Shown here: piece by piece, positions 32,715 through 40,132 of the stretch | How the letters are laid out: every line of letters starts with the position of its first letter | How positions within the stretch are numbered: position 1 is the stretch's first letter | Origin: an uncultured Lachnospiraceae bacterium | GTDB lineage: Bacteria > Bacillota > Clostridia > Lachnospirales > Lachnospiraceae | DNA length: 41,477 bases | Direction: 5' to 3' | Assembly: GCA_910588215.1 (NCBI GenBank) | Contig: CAJUQJ010000036.1 | Coordinates: 1-41,477, forward strand | Notes under the pieces: generated by a model | Seen by the model: the letters and a program-made list of their open reading frames with translations, nothing else | Database searches by the model: none | Told to the model about the DNA's origin: nothing | Made by a program: the position numbers and the translations under genes

Positions 32715-33427
32715 GCATGGGTGAATTTTAACAGGTGAAAGTCATATGTTCTGCAAGCTGTTATCAGCTTGCCAGTGAAAGTCTGGTCAAGGTAATCGCC
32801 AGTGAGCCTTGTAGCAAGCCTCCAATGCGTTTGAACATCTGAAAAGAATAATGGGCAAGCTGAAACTGACGCTGAATCCGCAGAAAACAAAGATTGTAGA
32901 TATGAATAGAGAAAGCTTTGACTTTCTTGGATTCCGCTATCAGAAGTTTGGTAAAACCAAATGTGAGCGGAAGCTGTCTTACATGATGCCAAGTAAGAAG
33001 GCGGTGAAAAAGGTAAAAGATGCAATCAGAGTGATTACTTGCAGAAAATCAGCCTATGAAGGTTTGGAGCTGAAAGTAGATAAATTAAATCCACTCATAA
33101 GAGGATGGAGAAACTACTTTCAGCACGGGAACTCAACAAAACAGTTTAAACAGCTTGATGAATACGTGTGGACAAAGCTATGGAGACGGGTGTATTACAG
33201 ACGAAAACAGAAGAAATACAGAGAGCATGTGTTGTATGGATTTCGGAAGTGGTACGCTAACAGTGGAATAGAGTACTTTTATTATCTAAATAAGAAAAGA
33301 TATGAGACAGTCCTTTGAATGCTGTGGGAAGAAGATTATCGGAAAGCCGTGTGAGGGAGAACCTCATGCACGGTTTGATGCGGCAGACGATGGAAACGGG
33401 AGCTACCGCACCATCGCTTGACCCTAC
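32715..33427 (+). mobile_element. Internally deleted group II intron
   Basis: Part of the intron RNA core is present: CAGGTGAAAGTC, CCAGTGAAAGTCTGG and GCCTTGTAGCAAGCCT (to about 32822), which resemble domain I. This is joined directly to the 3' part of the reverse transcriptase gene. After the ORF, domain V (33343-33377: AAGCCGTG / CACGGTTT with a GAGG-GAGA-CCTC tip) and a domain VI-like stem (GATGG...CCATC, about 33388-33415) follow. The likely 3' end is near 33427. The true 5' end, most of domain I and domains II-III are missing, so it cannot be self-mobile. Confidence 0.85.
32822..33318 (+). pseudogene. Group II intron reverse transcriptase/maturase, C-terminal remnant
   Basis: The reading frame is open from about 32822 (AFEHLKRIMGKLKLTLNPQK). 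It holds only the end of the reverse transcriptase palm/thumb (FDFLGFRYQKFG) and the maturase-specific domain (LNPLIRGWRNYFQHGNS, then VWTKLWRRVYYRRKQKK and YGFRKWYANSGIEYFYYL). The catalytic YADD region and the first roughly two thirds of the protein are gone. An ATG at 32851 could still start a 155-residue maturase-like protein, but there is no good ribosome site. Confidence 0.85.
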
Positions 33428-33493
33428 CCGAGTGCGCAAAGGCAAATGGAAAGTACGAGAACTTTTTCAGTTATTTCTAAATAGGTAAAAACA

Positions 33494-33522
33494 TTGACTT
33501 AGTAAATTGCGTGTAATATAAT
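33494..33522 (+). promoter_or_regulatory. Sigma-A promoter of the recombinase-like gene
   Basis: TTGACT (33494-33499), exactly 17 bases, then TATAAT (33517-33522), which is close to consensus. It is followed 52 bases later by the ATG at 33575. It probably drives the recombinase-like gene and perhaps the methyltransferase and nuclease genes. Confidence 0.85.
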
Positions 33523-33574
33523 ACAATTACAAAAATCTGTGAAAGAACAACTTTAATGAGAAAAGAGGAATGTT

Positions 33575-34603
33575 ATGAAATCGGATACAATGGTTATGTA
33601 TAGAGATGCATATTTTAAAGATTGTGAAGCATTGATAGAAAGTAATCACCCATATAGGAATCATGTCAATAAATTTATTGAATATTTAAATTTGCCGGAG
33701 GTAAATTTAGCAGACACACCGATGGATATAAGTAAGGAGACGGTGAAGGGATGTGTAGGCTATTACCATGAAAAAGGAGAAATCAATTCTAGGAAAACGA
33801 TGGAATCACATTTGGAATCTGTAAAAAGTTTTTATGATTATTTAAGTCGAACCGGGAAATTGAGAGATATATTTTCTGATTTAGATTATGGAGAGTTTAA
33901 GGAAAAGATAGTACAAATGTATAATTTATCGGAGCCGTCAGGAAGGGGAGTTTTTGGCTGTAATGATATTCAGAAAATATTGCTAAACCTTGATGTTGCC
34001 ATTGATAATTTTAAAATGGAATCAGCAGGGGTAAGAGATGAGGATAAATATTTACAAAGAATAATTTTACGGTTGTTTATAAAATTAACATTAATTGCTC
34101 CAGCAAAAAGAAATGTGATTACATCTATAAAACGGTCAGATTTAGATGATAATTTGAAAAAACTTAGGATAAATGATGCTGTAATTAATGTTCCATGTGG
34201 ATTATCAAGAGATTTAAAAAATGCAATAGAATATGCAGAGGGGAAAAATAAAAAAATAGTAACGGATAGTGATAATATTTTTGATTTTATATACAGACAT
34301 AAAGGTAAGTTCCAAGGAGAAAGTTTAAATACTTGGTTCTTTAATATGAATCAGGATTTTGATATTATTAAGGGGCAAAAAAGTAAGAAGTCTTTAGCTG
34401 TTGAACCAATAAGAAATACTGCAATTAAGATGATGGTTGATAATATGGTGAATCCGATTCTGATCTCTAAAGTTTCAGGTATTAAACTATCTATCATAGA
34501 AAAAACGTACTATCCGCAAGACTGGAAGGTTGAATTTAATGAAGATTTAAATAGAAGCATTAATAGGGCTATTGCACAAAATGACTATTATTGTTATATA
34601 TAA
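33575..34603 (+). CDS. Tyrosine-recombinase-like protein with degenerate active site
   Basis: A 342-residue protein with the two-domain plan of phage integrases. An N-terminal SAM-like core-binding domain (about residues 18-105; HVNKFIEYLNLPEVN, KTMESHLESVKSFYDYLSRTG) is followed by a catalytic-type domain (about 125-325). R179 (IAPAKRNVITSIKRSDL) may be the first Arg. The C-terminal box reads EPIRNTAIKMMVDNM: R280 is kept, but the usual HxxR His is E277. The later His/Trp position is not evident in ISKVSGIKLSIIEKTYYPQDW. Y312 or Y313 would be the nucleophile. It may be a weak or inactive recombinase, or a DNA-binding regulator. Base composition is very AT-rich, like the next two genes and unlike the host. 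It has GAGGAA before the ATG. Confidence 0.7.
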   Translation: MKSDTMVMYRDAYFKDCEALIESNHPYRNHVNKFIEYLNLPEVNLADTPMDISKETVKGCVGYYHEKGEINSRKTMESHLESVKSFYDYLSRTGKLRDIFSDLDYGEFKEKIVQMYNLSEPSGRGVFGCNDIQKILLNLDVAIDNFKMESAGVRDEDKYLQRIILRLFIKLTLIAPAKRNVITSIKRSDLDDNLKKLRINDAVINVPCGLSRDLKNAIEYAEGKNKKIVTDSDNIFDFIYRHKGKFQGESLNTWFFNMNQDFDIIKGQKSKKSLAVEPIRNTAIKMMVDNMVNPILISKVSGIKLSIIEKTYYPQDWKVEFNEDLNRSINRAIAQNDYYCYI

Positions 34604-34742
34604 TAAAGCCTAGAAGTGTATTTTAAACATTGAATTTATATATGAGCCTAATTAATGTATAAAATATACAATTAAAGCATAATTATTCTGAAAGGTATTG
34701 GTTGCTTTGTTGCTAAAGAAGGATACGAAAGGAAGGATATTT
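34604..34742. other. AT-rich spacer between recombinase-like and methyltransferase genes
   Basis: Very AT-rich (TATATATG, TGTATAAAATATAC), with several -10-like words but no convincing -35/-10 pair. No terminator is seen, so read-through from the promoter at 33494 is possible. Confidence 0.4.
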
Positions 34743-37670
34743 ATGAATACATTTCATGATTTTTATAATATACAAGATCAGTTGTGCGAAGATATATACG
34801 GACAACTTATAAACATTCTTGAATATAAAGATAATCCTTATTTTAGATTGGATAAAACAGGAATTTACGATATGCTTTATTATGTAAAAGTAGAAAAACA
34901 GGAATATCCAATTGTAGGGATAAAATGTATGGAAAACTCAGATGAAACAATAATTCGTAAGCAACATTTGCTATTTTGGAATCGGAATGATGTTCCAATT
35001 TCAATTTTAATTTTATCAGGAGAGATAAGAATTTATAATAATTTTTCGCTAAAGAAAACAAAAGCATTGTTATACAATAGTAGTAAAACACAAAAGAATC
35101 ATCAAATAATTGATGACTTAAAGGCATCAAGAATAACAACAAGAGTGGTATGGGAACGTTTAACACAGTTGTCGAATTCCAGTGAACGGGTTGATAAGCA
35201 GTTATTATCTAATTTGCGAAATACTGTAATGCAGGCAAAGTCTGAATGCGGAATGTCTTTAGAAAATGCATATAATTTTATGTCGCTCTGTATATTCGTA
35301 AAATATTTAGAAGATAGAGGTATGCTTACGCCACAATTCTTTTTAAAGTGGAATGCAAGTACTTTCACAGAGTTTTTGGCAGTAGCGAATCCAATAGAGC
35401 TGGATGATTTTTTTACAATTTTAAAAAATAGATTTAATGGAGATTTGTTTGTTGTATCAAAACAAAATCTGCCTTCAGAAAAACAGTTAGACATTTTTTA
35501 TCGTTTCTTTAGAGGGGATGATATTTTTGAAAATGGAAACAGTCAATTGCGATTATTTCCATATAATTTTTCAGTGATACCCATTGGTCTCATAAGTAAT
35601 ATATATGAAACCTTTTTTTCTATAGAAGAAAAAAACAAAGAAGATAGAATTTCGACTAAGACTGGAGCTTTTTATACACCACATTATTTAGCTGATTTTA
35701 TGATTCAGCAAAGTTTTTCATTGTGTATAGATCAAGATAGAATTCCTTGTGTGATAGATCCAGCATGTGGTTCCGGCATATTTTTGGTAAATTCGTTTAA
35801 GCGTCAAATAGAAATGTTAAAGAAAATAAAAGGGAAACTGTGTGCAAAAGATTTAAGTTGGCTGATGGAGAACAGTATTTATGGTGTAGATATTAGCCTA
35901 GGGGCACTTAAGATTAGCTGTTTTAGTTTATATATAGCGCTGTTAGATGAACTGACACCCAAGGATATAATGGAAAATAATTTTAAATTTCCTAATTTAA
36001 TTGGAAACAACCTTATAGAAGGAAGTTTTTTTTCATCGGAAATAGATTTAAAGTTATCGGGGAAAAAGTTTGATGTAATAGTTGGAAATCCACCGTGGAA
36101 GAGCATGACAAATTCGGATCATGTTTTATACTGCAAAAATAATAATATTCCAATAGCAGATGCTCAGATTGCTCAGTCTTTTTTATGCAGAGCTAGTGAT
36201 TTTGCAAATGATAAAACCCAAGTAGTTTTTTTGGTTACAAATGCGATTTTTACGAATAAGAAAAGCAAGAAATTTCTAAAATATTTATTAGAGAATTTTT
36301 ATATTGAAACAGTAATAAATTTAGAGGCTGTGAAAACACAGCTTTTTGCGCATGCAAAATATCCATGTTCTATCTTATACTATCGTTGTATAAAAAAAGC
36401 AAAGTATGATATAAAATATCAAGTATTTCAGGCGAATGGGTTGTTTAAATTACTTCATAAATTTGTGTGTGATAAAGATGAAGATTTGTTCATAAGTAAA
36501 AGAAAAATAATTGATCGAGAATATATATGGACAATTCTTACATATGGAGATGAATTTGATGTAGAATGTATAGAAGAATTATTAAAATTTCCGAGTCTAA
36601 GTAACAGCATAAATGAAAAGATAAACTTTATTCAAGGGTATAGTACGTCAAATAGTGGTTGTAAGCATGAAGAATTTTCTGTTTTTCGTGGCGGGTCTTT
36701 AAAAGACGTGTTTTTGCCTTATGGCATAGACTATGCAAATGTCCCTAGGATATCTCCGGATATACTTTATGATAGACCGAGAAAGTTGGAGATGTATACT
36801 TGTCCTCATAAGGTGTTGGTAAAGAGAACTTATAATGAAAGTTGCTGGGGAGCCGCATACGTAGAAGAACCTTTGATTTTTAGTAATGATTTTACAACAT
36901 TTAATGATTACTCTGGGGAAAATGTTGATTTATTAAGGTATATTGAAGGGTTAATTAATTCAGATGTTTTTCGGTATTATAGTTTTTATATGACGAAAGT
37001 AAAAGCTGCAAAAAAACCAGAAGTGGTAAAAGAAGATATAATGAAATTCCCAGCACCTGTCTATGATAAAGAAAATGGGGATATAAAAAACATTATAAGT
37101 TTAGTGATGCAAATAGAACAACAAGTTCAGAAGGAATGGGAATTAAGAAAAAACAGTCCATGGCTTGTGGATGAAACCATTAAGACCCAGATACAAGAAG
37201 AACTCAACAAATGTATTTTTAAATTGTATAGATTTGATGAGTTTCATATTTCTATAATTAAAGAAGGTATAGAAAGATTTTCTGAAAAGCAACAAGCAAA
37301 TATTTATGCATGTGAGAATGATTATCAAAATTTTGCCAACTATATTTGTGACTATTTTAATTATTATATGAAACAAGCATCGCAGGGATCATGGAAAATG
37401 ATGAAGAACGAGGGTGATTTCTATACAATGATATATTTTTCATTTAAAGGCGAAGAATATTTAATGTCTCCGGATGTTATAGGGCTGTCAGGGTTAGAGC
37501 AAATTAATGAACAATTGTTAGTACAAAGAAGAGTATTGCTATTTGTAAGTGATGGCTTTCAGGTCATACAAAGTAAAGAAAGAACTAATTGGACATTAGG
37601 AAAAGCCAAGAAAATAGCCGCTAAGATAACTCGAGAAATCATGTGTGAGGGAGGAATGGTGTGTGAATAG
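34743..37670 (+). CDS. Eco57I/TaqI-type adenine-specific DNA methyltransferase (type IIG-like)
   Basis: A 975-residue protein. The N-terminal domain (about 1-135) recalls the nuclease region of type IIG enzymes, but shows only VGIKCMENSDE where a catalytic ExK would be, so it may be inactive. A helical linker follows. The N6-adenine methyltransferase core has TGAFYTPHYLADFM, motif I DPACGSG (339-345) and motif IV NPPW (449-452). The C-terminal part (about 620-790) with VLVKRTYNES and INSDVFRYYSFYM resembles a TaqI-like target-recognition domain. Start ATG 34743 has GGAAGGA 5-6 bases upstream; TTG 34698 is rejected. It should mark adenines in a specific site. The separate nuclease overlaps its end. 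Confidence 0.85.
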   Translation: MNTFHDFYNIQDQLCEDIYGQLINILEYKDNPYFRLDKTGIYDMLYYVKVEKQEYPIVGIKCMENSDETIIRKQHLLFWNRNDVPISILILSGEIRIYNNFSLKKTKALLYNSSKTQKNHQIIDDLKASRITTRVVWERLTQLSNSSERVDKQLLSNLRNTVMQAKSECGMSLENAYNFMSLCIFVKYLEDRGMLTPQFFLKWNASTFTEFLAVANPIELDDFFTILKNRFNGDLFVVSKQNLPSEKQLDIFYRFFRGDDIFENGNSQLRLFPYNFSVIPIGLISNIYETFFSIEEKNKEDRISTKTGAFYTPHYLADFMIQQSFSLCIDQDRIPCVIDPACGSGIFLVNSFKRQIEMLKKIKGKLCAKDLSWLMENSIYGVDISLGALKISCFSLYIALLDELTPKDIMENNFKFPNLIGNNLIEGSFFSSEIDLKLSGKKFDVIVGNPPWKSMTNSDHVLYCKNNNIPIADAQIAQSFLCRASDFANDKTQVVFLVTNAIFTNKKSKKFLKYLLENFYIETVINLEAVKTQLFAHAKYPCSILYYRCIKKAKYDIKYQVFQANGLFKLLHKFVCDKDEDLFISKRKIIDREYIWTILTYGDEFDVECIEELLKFPSLSNSINEKINFIQGYSTSNSGCKHEEFSVFRGGSLKDVFLPYGIDYANVPRISPDILYDRPRKLEMYTCPHKVLVKRTYNESCWGAAYVEEPLIFSNDFTTFNDYSGENVDLLRYIEGLINSDVFRYYSFYMTKVKAAKKPEVVKEDIMKFPAPVYDKENGDIKNIISLVMQIEQQVQKEWELRKNSPWLVDETIKTQIQEELNKCIFKLYRFDEFHISIIKEGIERFSEKQQANIYACENDYQNFANYICDYFNYYMKQASQGSWKMMKNEGDFYTMIYFSFKGEEYLMSPDVIGLSGLEQINEQLLVQRRVLLFVSDGFQVIQSKERTNWTLGKAKKIAAKITREIMCEGGMVCE

Positions 37671-38265
37671 AATAATACCCTCATGGACTGATACATTTCG
37701 GGTAAATTATATAGAAAATTACATCCTTTTAGTAATTAAAGCATATCAAAGTATAGGGAATGGAAGCCATATTTTGATAAAGAAAGAGGAGGAGCGAAGG
37801 ACAGAGCTTGTGGAGGCCATGCGGAACAAGAAAGGAGAGTTTAATATTACTTTTCCCATTGGTTATGAAGTGGGTGAAAAAACAAAACGTATGGATATAT
37901 GTTGTTATTTGGATGGATTGAAAGAAAACAATTATATTTGTTTTGAATGTAAGAGGTTTTTAAAAACTACTATTACAAAAAGTCATTTTAACAAGGAATA
38001 TTATGGGGAAGGAATTAGCCGCTTTGAAAATAACGAGTATAGCAGTTGCATGCCAGAAGCGGGAATGATATCTTTTTTGGAGACCGGCAATATGGACAAG
38101 CTAAAAAAGCTTATGGAAATGAAATTGCCAGAAAAAGCTATGGACAAAAGGTATGAGGATTGTTCCTTGAGATATTCATTTTGCTATGTTTATCGAACGA
38201 TGCATAGAAGAAAAGGGAATAATCATAGTTTGTCTATCTATCATATTTTACTTGATTTTACATAG
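37663..38265 (+). CDS. Putative PD-(D/E)XK restriction endonuclease paired with the methyltransferase
   Basis: A 200-residue protein I cannot place by name. It shows a PD-(D/E)XK-like triad: D78 in KRMDICCYLDG, then E95 and K97 in CFECKRF, 17 residues later, with hydrophobic strands on both sides. A basic segment KKEEERRTELVEAMRN precedes. The start GTG 37663 overlaps the methyltransferase stop by 8 bases, and GGGAGG lies 8 bases upstream, giving tight translational coupling. It is likely the cutting partner of the methyltransferase; this is inference from motif and context. The same AT-rich composition suggests that the three genes travelled together. Confidence 0.6.
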   Translation: MNRIIPSWTDTFRVNYIENYILLVIKAYQSIGNGSHILIKKEEERRTELVEAMRNKKGEFNITFPIGYEVGEKTKRMDICCYLDGLKENNYICFECKRFLKTTITKSHFNKEYYGEGISRFENNEYSSCMPEAGMISFLETGNMDKLKKLMEMKLPEKAMDKRYEDCSLRYSFCYVYRTMHRRKGNNHSLSIYHILLDFT

Positions 38266-38314
38266 TCGTAAATCGTAAATTTTTTATAAGTTGAAATATT
38301 TTTAAGTCCTAACT

Positions 38315-38421
38315 TGAAACCAGCATACAAACAGCAGTACGGGAGCGTGAAATCAGCGGGGATTATTGCGCCGGCGGTTGTGGCGACTGCTGTCAGTACG
38401 GAGAGATGTGGTGTGTTGTAA
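38315..38421 (+). pseudogene. Diverged second copy of the spmA 3' end
   Basis: In frame this reads QQYGSVKSAGIIAPAVVATA, closely matching the spmA C-terminus (SQYGSVNPAGIIAPAIVATF). DNA similarity to 32540-32645 is obvious for about 100 bases, with roughly one change in four to five. The frame ends early (TAA at about 38420) and nothing of the rest of spmA, or of spmB, is present. It marks the far border of the AT-rich cassette; host-like base composition resumes here. Confidence 0.75.
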
Positions 38422-38471
38422 GGTGAGGGATAGGAGACGGAGGAACTGAGGTTTGCGTTTGTCTTGTCTTG

Positions 38472-38591
38472 CTGGAAGGAAAAGAAAATCTTACAGACCC
38501 TGCAAAAGAGGTTGTCAGACAGCTTATAGATGCGGTTTATGTATATGGCGGCAACCGGGTTGAGGTTGTTTTTAAGTTTCAAGACAGATAA
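38472..38591 (+). pseudogene. C-terminal stub of a large serine recombinase
   Basis: The last 39 codons of a protein, LEGKENLTDPAKEVV, RQLIDAVYVYGG and NRVEVVFKFQDR, then stop. This matches the usual tail of large serine recombinases of Firmicute mobile elements (LIDxVYVYxxxRxEIxFKF). The resolvase domain and the rest are missing. Confidence 0.65.
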
Positions 38592-38607
38592 GGAAGGACG
38601 AAAAATT

Positions 38608-38766
38608 ATGAGTAAAATCATGGAGCAACTTTTAAATGAAGAAAAAATTGAAGCAGCAAAGCGTATGCTGGAAAGAGGAAAAATGACAAAAGAGGAAATT
38701 GCAGAGGATTTAGATTTGCCATTGAGTGTAGTGGAAAGACTTGAGAATGATTTACAACTGGCATAA
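38608..38766 (+). CDS. Small putative helix-turn-helix protein
   Basis: A 52-residue, highly charged helical protein. MSKIMEQLLNEEKIEAAKRM is followed by KMTKEEIAEDLDLPLSVVER, which looks like a helix-turn-helix (KEEIAEDLDLPLSVVERLE). Similar tails occur on Rpn/transposase-like proteins and in stand-alone small proteins of Clostridia. ATG 38608 has AAGGAAGG upstream; the frame is open further up but overlaps the recombinase stub. Whether it is expressed is unknown. Confidence 0.5.
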   Translation: MSKIMEQLLNEEKIEAAKRMLERGKMTKEEIAEDLDLPLSVVERLENDLQLA

Positions 38767-38795
38767 TGAATTTTGCGGCAGATTGTGAAAGCAGG

Positions 38796-39465
38796 GTAAG
38801 TGCCAAATATTAATGCGGTCAGATACAAAATTACCCCAGCCCTTTGCGAGTTGGAGTAATTCACTATAATTCACATGCGATTTTTGATAGATTGGAGTTT
38901 TTCACTCCACGGCACCAGTTCCGCCAGCTGTTCATCGGTCATATCTTTACTTGGCCGATGCTCCAGCAGAAATTTGAGATATTCGTAAATATTCAGGCCG
39001 TGTGCTTTTGCCATCTCAACCATTGTGTAGACTGCTGCACTGGCATTCGCTCCTTCTACGGAACTGCTGAACAGCCAGTTCTTCCGGCCTACTGCGAATG
39101 GACGGATTGCATTCTCACTGAGATTATTGGTAAAGCTGCAGCGTCCGTCTTCCAGATAGGTCTCCGCTGTATCTCGCCGATTGAGAACATAATTAACCGC
39201 TTTATCCATCCGGGTGTTCCGGACTGGCTTCTGCTGATCGAGCCACGACCAGAAGGCCTCCAGAACAGGTTTTTCCTTCTCGAGACGCATCTGGTTCCGT
39301 TTTTCATAATCACCGGGATACTTTTTGTTTATGGAGTCCTCAATGGCGAATAACCGGTTGCAGTACTGGACTCCCTGCACTGCCGGCTGGCTGTAATCAT
39401 ACTGCTTGCCTTTGGGAACAGCATCGATAAAGTATCGGCGGATATGGGACTTATTCTAGTTCTCG
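38796..39465 (-). mobile_element. IS66-family element, 3' half (copy 1)
   Basis: The transposase C-terminal half reads on the minus strand from about 39455 to 38871: SHIRRYFIDAVPKGKQYDYS, WSWLDQQKPVRNTRM, and the conserved DDE end LSENAIRPFAVGRKNWLF. GANASAAVYTMVEMAKAHGL follows and it ends ...PWSEKLQSIKNRM. The Glu of the catalytic triad is present (LSENA), but the N-terminal part with the other acidic residues is gone. GTAAGTGCC at 38796 may be the element's terminal repeat. Upstream of S-H-I-R-R the frame has a stop; this point coincides with the break of the opposite copy. Confidence 0.85.
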
Positions 39466-40132
39466 AATAATGCCCATGCCAGACGTCACTTTGCCAATGC
39501 GGTCAAAGCGATGGGAAAGGGCAACGCAAAGGCAGTCAAAGCTTCCGTGGCATACAAAGCATTGATACGGATTAGTGCAATCTACGACCTTGAGGGTGCC
39601 TTAAAGGAGCTTACTCCCGAAGAACGGTTAAAAGAGCGGCAGTCTTCCATCAGACCATTGGTGGAGGAATACTTTGCATGGATAAAAGACGTTTTCAAGC
39701 AGGGTCTGGTGCTTCCGAAAAGCGAAACAGCCAAAGGTCTTGCATACAGTATCAATCAGGAAGAATATCTCAAGGTATTCCTGACAGATGGAGAAGTTCC
39801 GATCGATGATTCCGCATCGGAACAGGCACTCAGAAATTTCACCATAGGCCGCAAGAACTGGGTGACGATCAATACCGTTCGCGGAGCCGAGGCAAGTGCG
39901 ATCATCTACAGCATCACGGAAACAGCCAGAGCAAACGGATTAAACGTGTATTATTACATCAAGTATCTGCTGGAACAATTGGTCACACTCATTGATGAAC
40001 AGGGAAATATAGAACAGTCAAAGCTGGAACCACTCATGCCGTGGTCAAAAAACTTGCCTGATGACTGTTATAGTAAGCGTCGCAGATAAGCGGCGCTTAA
40101 GTTTAATGGAGAGCGTCAGATTTGACGCTTAC
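39460..40132 (+). mobile_element. IS66-family element, 3' half (copy 2, opposite orientation)
   Basis: The plus-strand frame from about 39466 to 40089 encodes AHARRHFANAVKAMGKGNAK, then the IS66 C-terminal block DDSASEQALRNFTIGRKNW, RGAEASAIIYSITETARANG and ends LMPWSKNLPDDCYSKRRR. An internal ATG (39511) could start 192 residues, but there is no ribosome site and the N-terminal half of the transposase is lost. The end GCGTCAGATTTGACGCTTAC (40113-40132) is a typical IS66 terminal inverted repeat. It is a different IS66 lineage from copy 1. Confidence 0.85.

Noticed and set aside
34698..34742. Earlier TTG start for the methyltransferase
   Set aside because: It adds 15 residues without a ribosome site, while ATG 34743 has GGAAGGA at the right distance.
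38844..39353. Plus-strand frame over IS66 copy 1
   Set aside because: The minus strand carries the conserved IS66 motifs; this is its shadow.
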